A stretch of 47,747 nt of DNA from Candidatus Methylobacter oryzae (GTDB lineage Bacteria > Pseudomonadota > Gammaproteobacteria > Methylococcales > Methylomonadaceae). Positions 9,527 to 18,885 of the stretch are shown here, one piece after another; within the stretch, counting starts at the first letter, position 1; every line of letters starts with the position of its first letter. The translations under genes were made by a program, and so were the position numbers. The notes beneath the pieces are model-generated. The model had not been told where the DNA came from. It did no database searches and saw only the letters and a program-made list of their open reading frames with translations. Location of the stretch: contig NZ_RYFG02000092.1 of the NCBI RefSeq assembly GCF_003994235.2, positions 1 to 47,747 on the forward strand, read 5' to 3'.

Positions 9527-9865
9527 ATGACATTACATCATAAACGACTCCCCTTTATTGCCATCGTTATAACAACTGCAGCATTGCTCGCGGCTTGCAC
9601 TGAAAAAGCCGCGGATAACACTCGTCCTGAAACAAAAAAAGCAGTGCCTCCTGTCGCAACGGTAACGGAAAGCAAGATTGCCCAATGGACAAAAGAAGCT
9701 AAAGCCGGCGATCCCGACGCGCAATACAACCTTGCTTATATTTATGAAAACGGGCTCGGCGTACCGAAGGACGAAGCTAAAGCGCTTGAGCTCTATCAAC
9801 AAGCGGCCGCTCAAGGCAACTCGGCAGCTCAAGATAATATCGATGCGCTGGGTTCGCCGAAATAA
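9527..9865 (+). CDS. Small Sel1-repeat lipoprotein
   Basis: A 112-residue precursor with a lipoprotein signal: hydrophobic FIAIVITTAALLAAC with the lipobox Cys at residue 24. The mature part has a short charged linker, then a complete Sel1-like repeat (about 52-87: AKAGDPDAQYNLAYIYENGLGVPKD followed by EAKALELYQQAA) and a partial second one (AQGNSAAQDNI). Sel1 repeats mediate protein-protein contacts. It would be membrane-anchored in the periplasm. It stands alone, with non-coding sequence of more than 250 bp on both sides. The ribosome-binding site is weak. Its partner is unknown. Confidence 0.75.
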   Translation: MTLHHKRLPFIAIVITTAALLAACTEKAADNTRPETKKAVPPVATVTESKIAQWTKEAKAGDPDAQYNLAYIYENGLGVPKDEAKALELYQQAAAQGNSAAQDNIDALGSPK

Positions 9866-10313
9866 AAGCATTATTTTTGGTCGACGAGCCGTTCGCGTTG
9901 AACTCTATTCGACAAGGCCTTTAGTCCTGGGCGCAGTCGAAACCTGTCATGAGCCGGCCGAATAGGGACGGCGCGAACGGAAAAATTTTGGTAATTCCTA
10001 TTTACTGCCCGTATCCCAAGATCAAGAATCCCAACCATACCCCTTCCTTCATATTTCGCCAAGCTCCCCCCAATCTCCCGTCCCGGTTACTTCCGCCATA
10101 AGCGGACAGTTTTTTAGTACTTTTCGTGACTTTCACGGACAATCGGCAGCATCGGTTAATCATATGGATGTTTAGCTTCCATTCGATCAATGAAAACTAT
10201 GCTTATAATCCGGTTTTAAGATGTTAAACTTAAAAAAACCGCACCAATCCGGAATAAGCGTACGGTGGCTATTTTGTTTATGTTTTGAAAAAGCTACATA
10301 AAATAAGCAAGCT
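9866..10313. repeat. Intergenic gap with a degenerate palindromic repeat
   Basis: No gene is supported here. An inverted repeat CCGTTCGCG (9889-9897) / CGCGAACGG (9972-9980) encloses a sequence with the typical look of a dispersed proteobacterial repeat (CAGTCGAAACCTGTCATGAG around 9928-9948). A related sequence lies inside the hsp70 gene at 40378-40404. The rest (9990-10313) is featureless apart from being the upstream region of the GGDEF-EAL gene. Confidence 0.4.
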
Positions 10314-13300
10314 ATGGGAATGAGATCGATAAAAACACATTTAACTGTCACATTGTTATTGTGCATTCTGCTGCCCACCGGATTAATAGGCGCAACAGCA
10401 TACTGGTTTGTTTATAACAGCATCAAAGAAAATCGGATCAAGGACGTAGGACGTGTCGCCGATACCCGTTACGAAGAGCTGCGTACGCACTTGCAGAAGG
10501 ACAACGAGCGAGGCAAAGCTTTGCTGGACAAATTGATAAGCGTCTGCAGCAACGTCGACGGAGGTATCAATGATTGCGTTCGGACCCGGCTGGAACAGTT
10601 CGCCGCTATCAATCATGTCGCCGGTTTTACTTTCCGCTCAGGAGTCGAGAACGAGCTTATTTGGGGCAGCGAAGCTATACCTTTCGACGAATTAAACAAA
10701 ACCTTGTTTAGCGGACAAATAGCGACAATCTCTACGGTAAACGGCAATCCGCTACTGTCGCTGATAGCTACCGATCAGCCCTCCGGCTTCAGCTTAGTGA
10801 CAACTTATCCCGCGCAAGAGCTGCAAAAGATTTTCACCGGTTCTAACGTATTGGGACAATCCGGGGAAACCTTCCTGGCCGATAACCGCGGCCTTTTCGT
10901 CACCAAGCCGCGCTATCCTTCGCAACAAGGAATCATCAACCCCATTTCCGCACTACCGATGCAACACTGTTTACACAATGAAAGCGGCGAAACGCTGAAC
11001 TTTGATTATCGAGGCGTTCCTATCATCCATGGTTTCCGGTTTGTACCGGAAATCGGCGGCGGCTGCATTATGGCGCACATCGATCAATCGGAAGCTTTTG
11101 CGCCATTGACAAAACTGGTTATCAGTCTAAGCGGTGCGGTCTTCTTTTTTGCTTGCAGCGCCTGGCTGATTGCAGCAATGGTTAGCAGGAGCATGTCCAA
11201 ACCGATTATTGCGCTGACAGACATGGCTCAGGCCTTGTCTCGTGGAGATTTCACGCAACGGATTTCGTTAGCGGGTTATCGAGAAATCGCCGAGTTGTCG
11301 CAATTATTCAATAGAATGACAAAACAGCTAGACAACACTGTCAGCCAACTCAAATCATCCGAATATGAACTGGAGCAAAAAATTGCCGAACGCACCGCCG
11401 AACTCTACGAGCGGCATCGAAAATACCGCTCTGTGATTCGGACCACCGGAGAAGGTTTCTGGCAAATAAATCGGGAAGGACGCCTGCTCGAAGCCAATCC
11501 GGCCTACGCCCTTCTTTCCGGATATTCAGAAGCGGAACTGGTCGCTATGCGAGTCACCGACCTGGAAGCACAGGAATCGCCGGAAAAAACGGCCGAACAT
11601 ATCCGTTACATTATGGCCCATGGCACCGATATGTTTGAAACACGGCACCGGCGCAAGGATGGAAGCGTATGGGATGTTGAGGTCAATGCTTCGTTCATAG
11701 ACGAAGACGGCGGCTACTTTGTCTGCTTCTTCAGGGACATAACCGAAAGCAAAAGGGCCAAACAAGAACTTCGCATTGCCGCCACCGCTTTCGAGACCTT
11801 GGAAGGCATCACTATCACCGACGCTAACGAAATCATTGTCCGCGTTAATCAGGCATTTACCCAAATTACCGGCTACAGTTCGGAAGAAGTCATCGGTAAA
11901 AAACCTTCTATTCTTAAATCCGGACACCATGACCAGGGATTTTATAGCGCCATGCGTTGCGCCTTACAAAACGACGGCCAGTGGGAAGGGGAAATATGGG
12001 ATCGCCATAAAGACGGCCATATTTATCCGAAATGGCTGGCTATAACGGCTGTCAAGGACGATTTTGGATGCGTTACCCATTATATCGGAAATTTTACCGA
12101 CATCACCGAACGCAAGGCGTCCGAAGAAAAAATCAAAAGCCTGGCTTTTTATGACACGTTGACGGAATTAGCGAACCGGCGTCTTTTAACTGAACGCCTG
12201 GATCATGCGCTCGCCATTCAAGCACGCACTGAAAACTACGGCGCACTGCTATTTCTCGACCTGGATAATTTTAAGTTGCTAAACGATACCCAGGGCCATG
12301 GCATAGGCGACGAGCTACTGGTCGAAGTCGCACGCAGATTAAAAACCTGTGTACGGGAAACCGATACCCTGGCGCGATTAGGTGGCGACGAATTTATCGT
12401 GTTATTGGGAGAGCTTGGCGCAGCGCTTGACAACGCAGCTGTTCAAGTAAAAACGATTGCGGAAAAGATTGTTTCGGCACTGGCGGAACCTTACGTTTTA
12501 AGCAGCGTCGTACATAACTGCTCCAGCAGTATCGGCATAGTGCTGTTCTGCGATGGCGGCACGACCGCTAATGGCGTGCTGGCGCAAGCGGATACAGCGA
12601 TGTATGCGGCCAAAAAGAGCGGCAAAAATACCTACCGTTTTTTTGATCCGGCCATGCAACAAGAATTGGAGCAACGCACAAAATTTGAGTCCGCCCTGCG
12701 CCGGGCTGTCGACAACGAACAATTACAACTCTTCTATCAACCGCAAGTCGATCACAACAAACAGATGATTGGCGTGGAAGCGCTGATCCGCTGGGATCAT
12801 CCCGAACTGGGCTTGGTTCTTCCTATCCAGTTTATTCCGTTAGCCGAAGAGACGGACCTGATACTGACCATCGGACGCTGGGTATTGGAAACCGCCTGCG
12901 CCCAACTCAAAGCTTGGAAAAACCTGCCTTTGGCCCAAAACCTAAGCATTGCCGTAAACGTTAGCGCCAAGCAGTTCTATCAACCGGGATTCGTCAAGCA
13001 AGTGCAGGAAATCATGGCGCAATATGCGATCGAACCCAAACAGCTCAAACTGGAATTGACCGAAAGCATGGTCTTGAAAGAGATCGATACGGCTATCGCA
13101 AAGATGCTTGAACTAAAATCCATCGGCGTCGTTCTGGCCATGGACGATTTCGGCACCGGTTATTCATCGCTCAGTTACCTGAAAAACCTGCCCTTCGACC
13201 AGATCAAAATCGATAAAAGCTTTATGGATAACATCATCGAAAATAACAAGGACGCCTATATTATCCACAGCGTGATTACCTTGGGTAAGCTGATGGAAAT

Positions 13301-13451
13301 AACCGTGATCGCCGAAGGCGTGGAAGACATTAAACAGGATGAACTTTTGAAATCCCTGGGCTGCACAATATTTCAAGGCTATTTGTTCGGCAAGCCGATA
13401 CCGGCCGGGGAATTGGAGCGGCTATTACTGAGCACTCCAAAAACTAGATGA
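10314..13451 (+). CDS. Membrane-bound sensor with HAMP, two PAS, GGDEF and EAL domains (c-di-GMP enzyme)
   Basis: A 1045-residue protein. A first membrane helix lies near residues 10-32 and a second near 270-290; between them is a periplasmic sensor region of the Cache type. A HAMP linker (about 292-345) and a short coiled coil (SSEYELEQKIAERTAEL) lead to two PAS domains (about 365-485 and 490-605). The diguanylate cyclase domain has an intact GGDEF at 690-694 and an inhibitory-site RETD at 681-684, exactly five residues before. The phosphodiesterase domain has EAL at 822-824, NVSAKQF, LTESM, MDDFGTGYSSLSYL and VIAEGVE, all key elements of active enzymes. So both synthesis and degradation of c-di-GMP are possible, with sensing through periplasm and PAS. 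It is monocistronic. ATG at 10314 is used; an ATG at 10320 is an alternative. Confidence 0.92.
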   Translation: MGMRSIKTHLTVTLLLCILLPTGLIGATAYWFVYNSIKENRIKDVGRVADTRYEELRTHLQKDNERGKALLDKLISVCSNVDGGINDCVRTRLEQFAAINHVAGFTFRSGVENELIWGSEAIPFDELNKTLFSGQIATISTVNGNPLLSLIATDQPSGFSLVTTYPAQELQKIFTGSNVLGQSGETFLADNRGLFVTKPRYPSQQGIINPISALPMQHCLHNESGETLNFDYRGVPIIHGFRFVPEIGGGCIMAHIDQSEAFAPLTKLVISLSGAVFFFACSAWLIAAMVSRSMSKPIIALTDMAQALSRGDFTQRISLAGYREIAELSQLFNRMTKQLDNTVSQLKSSEYELEQKIAERTAELYERHRKYRSVIRTTGEGFWQINREGRLLEANPAYALLSGYSEAELVAMRVTDLEAQESPEKTAEHIRYIMAHGTDMFETRHRRKDGSVWDVEVNASFIDEDGGYFVCFFRDITESKRAKQELRIAATAFETLEGITITDANEIIVRVNQAFTQITGYSSEEVIGKKPSILKSGHHDQGFYSAMRCALQNDGQWEGEIWDRHKDGHIYPKWLAITAVKDDFGCVTHYIGNFTDITERKASEEKIKSLAFYDTLTELANRRLLTERLDHALAIQARTENYGALLFLDLDNFKLLNDTQGHGIGDELLVEVARRLKTCVRETDTLARLGGDEFIVLLGELGAALDNAAVQVKTIAEKIVSALAEPYVLSSVVHNCSSSIGIVLFCDGGTTANGVLAQADTAMYAAKKSGKNTYRFFDPAMQQELEQRTKFESALRRAVDNEQLQLFYQPQVDHNKQMIGVEALIRWDHPELGLVLPIQFIPLAEETDLILTIGRWVLETACAQLKAWKNLPLAQNLSIAVNVSAKQFYQPGFVKQVQEIMAQYAIEPKQLKLELTESMVLKEIDTAIAKMLELKSIGVVLAMDDFGTGYSSLSYLKNLPFDQIKIDKSFMDNIIENNKDAYIIHSVITLGKLMEITVIAEGVEDIKQDELLKSLGCTIFQGYLFGKPIPAGELERLLLSTPKTR

Positions 13452-13491
13452 AGCCTTACCGGCAACAATTAAAACCCGGAGAAAGAGCATA

Positions 13492-13554
13492 TTCACCACG
13501 AAGGCACGAAGTTTCTAATACATTGAATTAAAAGCTTCGTGTCTTCGTGGTGAA
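13492..13554. repeat. Long imperfect palindrome between convergent genes
   Basis: TTCACCACGAAGGCACGAAG (13492-13511) is repeated in inverse orientation at 13535-13554 with a single mismatch, giving a 20-bp stem with a 23-nt loop. It sits between the convergent GGDEF-EAL and TetR genes and could end transcription from both sides, although no long U tract follows. The CACCACGAAGGCACGAAG motif is of the kind found dispersed in many bacterial genomes. Confidence 0.7.
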
Positions 13555-13563
13555 CTCTTTACC

Positions 13564-14205
13564 TTAAGCATTGCCTTGTTTGTGTTTCAAACTACCGCGT
13601 AGAAACAAGCCGACAGCCTGCCGTACCCAGGCGTCAATCTCCGCTTCGTCCGGCGTTGGCTCTAAACCGAGTTGCAATTTTTGGAACCTTTCGCTACGTA
13701 GCGCGCTCAAGAATTGATCGGCGAGAAAATGAGGATCCATTTCGGCAAGATAGCCCGCCTTCTGCTGTTTGGCGAAGAATTGAGCCAGATGCTGTAGAGT
13801 TCGTTGCGGGCCCTGCTCATAGAATTGGGTGGCTAAATCCGGGAAACGCGGCGACTCGCCGATCAATATCGCCCGCATCCGCACCACGTCCGGCCGCGTA
13901 ATGCGGTGCAGGAACTGCTTTGCGAATGAAACCAACGCGTCTTCCGGCGAACGTTCCAAGACATTTTCCAACGACAAGTCACTGACAAACTGATCGCTGC
14001 AACGCCTTATCAAAGCTCCGAACAATCCGGCCTTTCCACCGAACTGGCTATAGATCGTGCGCATTGACACGCGGGCATCCTTCGCTATGGTTTCCAGGCT
14101 AAGGTTGCCGTAACCGTACTCAAGGAAAAGGCTGTGGGCTGTATCCAGTAATCGATCGCGACTTAAAAGCTCCTCGCCTTTACGAGGTCGCCCGCATTTA
14201 ATCAT
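13564..14205 (-). CDS. TetR/AcrR family repressor of the adjacent RND efflux operon
   Basis: A 213-residue regulator. The N-terminal TetR domain (about 12-60) is clear: RDRLLDTAHSLFLEYGYGNLSLETIAKDARVSMRTIYSQFGGKAGLF in short pieces contains the helix-turn-helix at about 36-56. The C-terminal part is the ligand-binding helical domain, of the type found with RND pumps. The gene is divergent from the efflux operon starting at 14311, the usual arrangement in which the repressor controls both promoters in the 105-bp gap. The inducer cannot be deduced. The basic N-terminus (GRPRKGEE) is typical of the family. Confidence 0.88.
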   Translation of the reverse strand: MIKCGRPRKGEELLSRDRLLDTAHSLFLEYGYGNLSLETIAKDARVSMRTIYSQFGGKAGLFGALIRRCSDQFVSDLSLENVLERSPEDALVSFAKQFLHRITRPDVVRMRAILIGESPRFPDLATQFYEQGPQRTLQHLAQFFAKQQKAGYLAEMDPHFLADQFLSALRSERFQKLQLGLEPTPDEAEIDAWVRQAVGLFLRGSLKHKQGNA

Positions 14206-14310
14206 CTGTAGTGCTCTCGAAATTTATTGACTCAAACTGCAATGATACCTTAAATTAAATGATAATATGTCTTACCATTTTTCTATTCCAAACGCAGAGT
14301 GTAAAAAAGG
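14206..14310. promoter_or_regulatory. Divergent promoter/operator region of tetR and the RND operon
   Basis: A short AT-rich gap between divergent genes. The heptamer AATGATA occurs as a direct repeat (14241-14247 and 14258-14264). No clean palindrome is visible, so the exact TetR operator is not assigned. Confidence 0.4.
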
Positions 14311-15555
14311 ATGCAAAAACAAACCCATCTATCGGCGGCCATCCCTAACTTAAAGCTATCGAAACAATCAAATCCTGCACCTGTTTTTTCGGATGGAAAG
14401 ATACGAAACGGTCTGCTGGCAACTTTTATCTTGATCTCCGTCATTGGCTGCGAAAACTCTAACGCTCCGGGCTCCCAAGCAAATCAACCGCCGCCGCCCA
14501 AAATCAAAATCGCGCAGCCGTTATCGCAGCAAGTCACCGAATGGGACGAATACACGGGCCGCGTCGAAGCAGTCAATTCGGTAGATATACGCGCCCGCGT
14601 CAGCGGTTATCTGGAGAAAGTCAATTTCAAGGCCGGGGACAAAGTACATAAAGGCGATCTTTTATTCCTGATCGATCCAAAACCGTTTGCTGCGCAACTG
14701 AGTTACGCCGAAGCTGAATTGGAGCGCGCTAAATCCAAGCACGAGCTGGCAAAAAACGACCTGTCCCGGGCCGAACGCTTGTTTCACGGCAAAGCCATCT
14801 CCGAAGAAGAATACGATGCGCGCAGCAAAGGCCTGCGGGAAACATTGGCCGCTGTTGAATCCGCGAAAGCCAATGTTCATACCGCCCAGTTGAACCTGGA
14901 ATTTACCAAAGTCCGCGCCCCGATAGACGGACGAATCGGCCGCGAATTGATCACTGCCGGCAATTTGGTCAGCGGTAGCGGAGCCGACGCCACCTTGTTG
15001 ACCTTCATTGTCTCTACCGATCCGGTTTATGTTTATATCGATGCGGACGAACGTTCGGTGTTGAAATACCGGCGTCAAGCCCAGCAAGACGGACGCGGCA
15101 ATTTAGCCGAAGCGCGCACGCCGGTCGAACTGGCTCTGGCCGATGAGGTTAATTTCCCGCACCAGGGCCATCTCGACTATATATCGCCGCGCGAAGACAC
15201 GGCCACCGGCACGTTAACGTTGCGCGGCGTGTTTGCAAATCCGGACGAATTGCTCAGTCCCGGCTTTTTCGCCCGCATGCGGGTTCGCCAAAGCAAACCC
15301 TACCCTGCGGTTTTACTTCCCGATCGCGCGATCGGCACCGACCAGGCGCAACGATTCATCTGGATCGTCGATCAGGAAAATCAAGTGCAATACCGTAAAG
15401 TCGAACTCGGCGCCCATATCGGCCAATCGCGCGTGATCACGCAAGGTTTGAAGGCTGAAGAATGGGTGGTTATCGAAGGCATCTCGAAGCTCAAACCGGG
15501 CATAAAAGTGAACCCGGAACGCATCGTGCCGGCCGGAAACGATAGCGGGAAATAG
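14311..15555 (+). CDS. RND efflux membrane fusion (periplasmic adaptor) lipoprotein, MexE/AcrA type
   Basis: A 414-residue adaptor. The N-terminus has a hydrophobic segment (about 34-47) ending in VIGC, a plausible lipobox (Cys47), preceded by an unusually long hydrophilic leader of about 30 residues. The biotinyl-lipoyl-like half motifs flank a helical hairpin: RARVSGYLEKVNFKAGDKVHKGD (before) and FTKVRAPIDGRIG (after), with coiled coil about 125-190 between them. The segment SGADATLLTFIVSTDPVYVYIDADE is close to the MexE/BpeE subgroup. It links the inner-membrane pump to the outer-membrane channel. The pump gene starts 3 nt after its stop codon, so they are co-translated. Regulation by the divergent TetR is expected. 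Confidence 0.9.
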   Translation: MQKQTHLSAAIPNLKLSKQSNPAPVFSDGKIRNGLLATFILISVIGCENSNAPGSQANQPPPPKIKIAQPLSQQVTEWDEYTGRVEAVNSVDIRARVSGYLEKVNFKAGDKVHKGDLLFLIDPKPFAAQLSYAEAELERAKSKHELAKNDLSRAERLFHGKAISEEEYDARSKGLRETLAAVESAKANVHTAQLNLEFTKVRAPIDGRIGRELITAGNLVSGSGADATLLTFIVSTDPVYVYIDADERSVLKYRRQAQQDGRGNLAEARTPVELALADEVNFPHQGHLDYISPREDTATGTLTLRGVFANPDELLSPGFFARMRVRQSKPYPAVLLPDRAIGTDQAQRFIWIVDQENQVQYRKVELGAHIGQSRVITQGLKAEEWVVIEGISKLKPGIKVNPERIVPAGNDSGK

Positions 15556-15558
15556 ACC

Positions 15559-18500
15559 ATGAACCGATTCACGCACTTTTTCATCGACCGGCCGATTTTT
15601 GCGTCGGTATTATCGATCGTTATCGTCATCGTCGGCGGATTGGCGCTGATTGGCCTGCCGATTGCCCAATATCCCGAAATCGCTCCCCCGACCGTGCAGG
15701 TGAGCACGACCTACCCCGGCGCCAATGCCGCGGTAGTGGCCGAAACCGTGGCGACGCCCATAGAGCAGGAAGTGAACGGCGTCGAGGATATGTTGTACAT
15801 GTCCTCGCAATCGACCAATAGCGGTAACATGGCGCTGACCATTACGTTTAAACCGGGCACAAACCTGGACAAAGCCCAGGTATTGGTACAAAACCGGGTA
15901 GCCCTGGCCGAGCCCAAACTGCCGCAAGAAGTCAGCCGGCAAGGCGTCAGCGTTAAAAAACGCAGCCCCGACTTGAGCCTGGTCGTCAACCTGGTCTCCC
16001 CGGACAAGCGCTATGACAGTGTTTACTTGAGCAATTACGCGTTGCTGCAAATTAAAGATACCCTGGCGCGGCTGCCCGGCGTCGGCGACATCGCGATTTT
16101 CGGCGCTCGCGACTACAGCATGCGCCTGTGGCTGAATCCCGAGAAAATTGCCGCGCGCAACTTGACCGCCGGCGACGTGGTCAACGCTATCCGCGAACAA
16201 AACGTTCAAGTCGCCGCGGGCGTGGTCGGCCAGTTGCCGGCCAAGGAAAACGCCGATTTTCAATACACGGTCACGACCACCGGGCGGCTGATGGAAGCCG
16301 ACCAGTTCGCCGAAATTATTATTAAACAGGGCAAGGACGGTCAAGTTACGCGTCTCAAGGACGTTGCCCGCATCGAGCTGGGCGCCAAGGATTACAACTC
16401 AGGCCTAGTACTGGACGGCGAGCCCAGCGTAGGTCTTGCGATCTTCCAGATGCCCGGTTCCAATGCGCTGGAAACCCGGAAAGCCGTGATGGAAACGATG
16501 GAGAAGTTGAAGCCGCGTTTTCCCGAAGGCCTTGACTACACGCTTGTTTACGACACTGTCGTGTTTGTGCAGCAATCCATCGACGCGGTGGCCAAAACGC
16601 TGCTCGAAGCCCTGCTGCTGGTCGTACTGGTCGTGGTGATCTTTTTGCAGAACTGGCGCGCCACGATCATTCCGCTGCTGGCGGTGCCGGTGTCGCTAAT
16701 CGGCACGTTTGCGGTCATGTCGGCGTTGGGCCTGTCGCTGAACACCTTATCGTTATTCGGCTTGGTACTGGCTATCGGCATCGTCGTCGACGACGCGATC
16801 GTCGTGGTTGAAAATGTCGAACGCCATATTGCCGAGGGCTTGACCGCCCGCGAGGCCACCAAACAGGCGATGGGCGAAGTCGTGGGACCTATCATTGCAA
16901 CGGCGCTGGTGCTGGTCGCGGTGTTCGTGCCGACCGCTTTCATCACCGGCGTTTCCGGCGCTTTTTACAAGCAGTTTGCACTGACTATCGCGGTTTCCAC
17001 GATAATCTCCGCGTTCAATTCGCTAACCTTGAGCCCTGCCCTGTGCGCATTGATGCTGGACCGCGCGCACGGCGACAAGGACTGGTTTACGCGGCTGTTC
17101 GACCGTCTGTTCGGCTGGTTCTTCGGCAGCTTCAACCGCTTCTTCGATTGGTTCAGCGACGGCTACGGACGCTTGGTCGCCCGGCTGATACGGATGACGG
17201 CGGTCGTGCTGGTGCTGTATGCGGGGCTCAACGGGCTCAACATCTTGGCTTTTGAAAAAGTACCAACGGGCTTCATTCCCCAGCAAGATCAAGGCTACCT
17301 GATTCTGTACGCGCAACTGCCCGATGCGGCTTCGCTGTCCCGTACCCAGGAAGTGGTTCAGCAGGCGACCAAGATCGTGCTGAAAACCGAAGGCGTCAAA
17401 CATGTCATCGCCTATGCAGGCTATTCATTTTTGGCCGGCGCGAACCAATCGAATGTCGCGACGATGTTCGCCAGACTGGAACCTTTCGAACAACGCGCCG
17501 GTCATCCTGAGCTTCACGCCGATGCGATTGTCAAAAAACTCCAGCAAAATCTCGGTCAGGTCGAAGGCGCTTATATTGCCGCGTTTCCGCCGCCGCCAAT
17601 CCGGGGCATGAGCGTCGTGGGCGGCTTCAAACTGCAAATTCAGGACCGCACTAATGCCGGTAGCGATGCACTGCAACAGGTGACCGGCGATATGCTCGCC
17701 AAAGGCAATCAGCAACCTGGGCTGTCCGCGCTGTTTACGACGTTCCGCGCCGGAGTGCCGCAGCTTTTCCTGGATGTTGACCGGATCAGGACCAAGTCTA
17801 TGGATGTGCCGTTAAAGGACGTATTCGACACCTTGCAGATTTATCTCGGCTCGCTTTACATCAACGACTTTAATAGTTTTGGCAGAACCTACCAAGTCGT
17901 GGCTCAAGCCGACTCGGAGTTCCGGATGAAACCGTCGGACATCGCCGAGCTGAAAACGCGCAATCTCAAAGGCGGCATGGTGCCGCTCGGGTCGCTGATG
18001 TCGGTCAAGGAAATTACCGGTCCCGACAAAATTACCCGCTACAACATGTATCCGACGGCGGAAATTAACGGCAGCACGTTGCCCGGAGTCAGTTCCGGCC
18101 AAGCGATTAACACGATGAACAAGCTGCTGGATGCGGAATTGCCGCCCGGATTCAGTTTCGAATGGACCGAACTGAGCCTGCAACAAGTGCTGGCCGGCAA
18201 TGTCGCGATGCTGGTGTTTCCGTTAAGCGTGATCTTTGTATTCCTGGCTTTGGCAGCCCAGTACGAAAGCTGGTCGTTGCCGTTTGCGGTGATCCTGATC
18301 GTGCCGATGTGCATTCTGTGTTCGTTGGCGGGCGTATGGATGCGCGGCATGGACAACAATATCTTCACCCAGATCGGCTTCATTGTCTTGGTGGGCCTGG
18401 CCAGCAAGAACGCGATTCTTATCGTCGAATTCGCGAAGCGGCGCCAGGAAAGCGGGCTTAACCGTTTCGATGCGGCGGTGGAAGCGTCGCGGATTCGCTT

Positions 18501-18738
18501 GCGGCCGATTTTGATGACCTCGTTTGCGTTCATTATGGGCGTATTTCCGCTGGTCGTCGCGCAGGGAGCAGGTGCGGAATCGCGGCGCTTGCTCGGCACC
18601 GCGGTGTTTAGCGGCATGTTGGGCGTGACCTTGTTCGGCCTACTGCTAACGCCGGTATTCTATGTAATCGCGCAGGCATTGGCGCAACGCTGGCAAGCTT
18701 CCCGGCACAAGACACTTCATGCAAACCATGACCGATAA
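15559..18738 (+). CDS. RND (HAE1 family) multidrug efflux pump, MexF/AcrB type
   Basis: A 1059-residue inner-membrane transporter of standard AcrB length. The start MNRFTHFFIDRPIFASVLSI (in part) is canonical. The proton-relay residues are present: the Asp pair in GIVVDDAIVVVENVER (TM4) and the Lys in GLASKNAILIVEFAKR (TM10). Two large periplasmic loops and twelve membrane helices can be traced. As a trimer with the adaptor encoded upstream and the channel encoded downstream it would export hydrophobic or aromatic compounds, powered by protons. Sequence flavour is closest to MexF/BpeF; substrate is unknown. GC content and codon use look higher than in neighbouring genes, with long open frames on the opposite strand as a by-product. 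Confidence 0.94.
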   Translation: MNRFTHFFIDRPIFASVLSIVIVIVGGLALIGLPIAQYPEIAPPTVQVSTTYPGANAAVVAETVATPIEQEVNGVEDMLYMSSQSTNSGNMALTITFKPGTNLDKAQVLVQNRVALAEPKLPQEVSRQGVSVKKRSPDLSLVVNLVSPDKRYDSVYLSNYALLQIKDTLARLPGVGDIAIFGARDYSMRLWLNPEKIAARNLTAGDVVNAIREQNVQVAAGVVGQLPAKENADFQYTVTTTGRLMEADQFAEIIIKQGKDGQVTRLKDVARIELGAKDYNSGLVLDGEPSVGLAIFQMPGSNALETRKAVMETMEKLKPRFPEGLDYTLVYDTVVFVQQSIDAVAKTLLEALLLVVLVVVIFLQNWRATIIPLLAVPVSLIGTFAVMSALGLSLNTLSLFGLVLAIGIVVDDAIVVVENVERHIAEGLTAREATKQAMGEVVGPIIATALVLVAVFVPTAFITGVSGAFYKQFALTIAVSTIISAFNSLTLSPALCALMLDRAHGDKDWFTRLFDRLFGWFFGSFNRFFDWFSDGYGRLVARLIRMTAVVLVLYAGLNGLNILAFEKVPTGFIPQQDQGYLILYAQLPDAASLSRTQEVVQQATKIVLKTEGVKHVIAYAGYSFLAGANQSNVATMFARLEPFEQRAGHPELHADAIVKKLQQNLGQVEGAYIAAFPPPPIRGMSVVGGFKLQIQDRTNAGSDALQQVTGDMLAKGNQQPGLSALFTTFRAGVPQLFLDVDRIRTKSMDVPLKDVFDTLQIYLGSLYINDFNSFGRTYQVVAQADSEFRMKPSDIAELKTRNLKGGMVPLGSLMSVKEITGPDKITRYNMYPTAEINGSTLPGVSSGQAINTMNKLLDAELPPGFSFEWTELSLQQVLAGNVAMLVFPLSVIFVFLALAAQYESWSLPFAVILIVPMCILCSLAGVWMRGMDNNIFTQIGFIVLVGLASKNAILIVEFAKRRQESGLNRFDAAVEASRIRLRPILMTSFAFIMGVFPLVVAQGAGAESRRLLGTAVFSGMLGVTLFGLLLTPVFYVIAQALAQRWQASRHKTLHANHDR

Positions 18739-18762
18739 AACCGCATTACCTTTATCGCATGG

Positions 18763-18858
18763 GGATGGAGTGCAAGCTCCGCTTGCACCGGCAGGCGAAG
18801 CTTTCGCTCCTGCTTACGCCCCTCGCCAGCATCCATGCTGGCGAAGCCTGCACTCCGG
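18763..18858. repeat. Cloverleaf-like palindromic element between pump and channel genes
   Basis: An outer stem GGAGTGCA (18767-18774) / TGCACTCC (18849-18856) encloses smaller inverted repeats. These are GTGCAAG/CTTGCAC (18770-18776 and 18782-18788, overlapping the outer arm), GCAGG/CCTGC (18791-18795, 18809-18813) and CGCCAGCAT/ATGCTGGCG (18824-18832, 18835-18843). It fills most of the 147-bp gap inside the efflux operon and could affect read-through or mRNA stability. Confidence 0.7.
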
Positions 18859-18885
18859 CACCAATATTTAACGACGACATAATCT

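Noticed and set aside
15610-16344. 244-codon frame opposite the RND pump gene
   Set aside because: Antisense shadow caused by high GC in third codon positions; composition is atypical (many Gly/Arg/Val/Asp) and no start signal.
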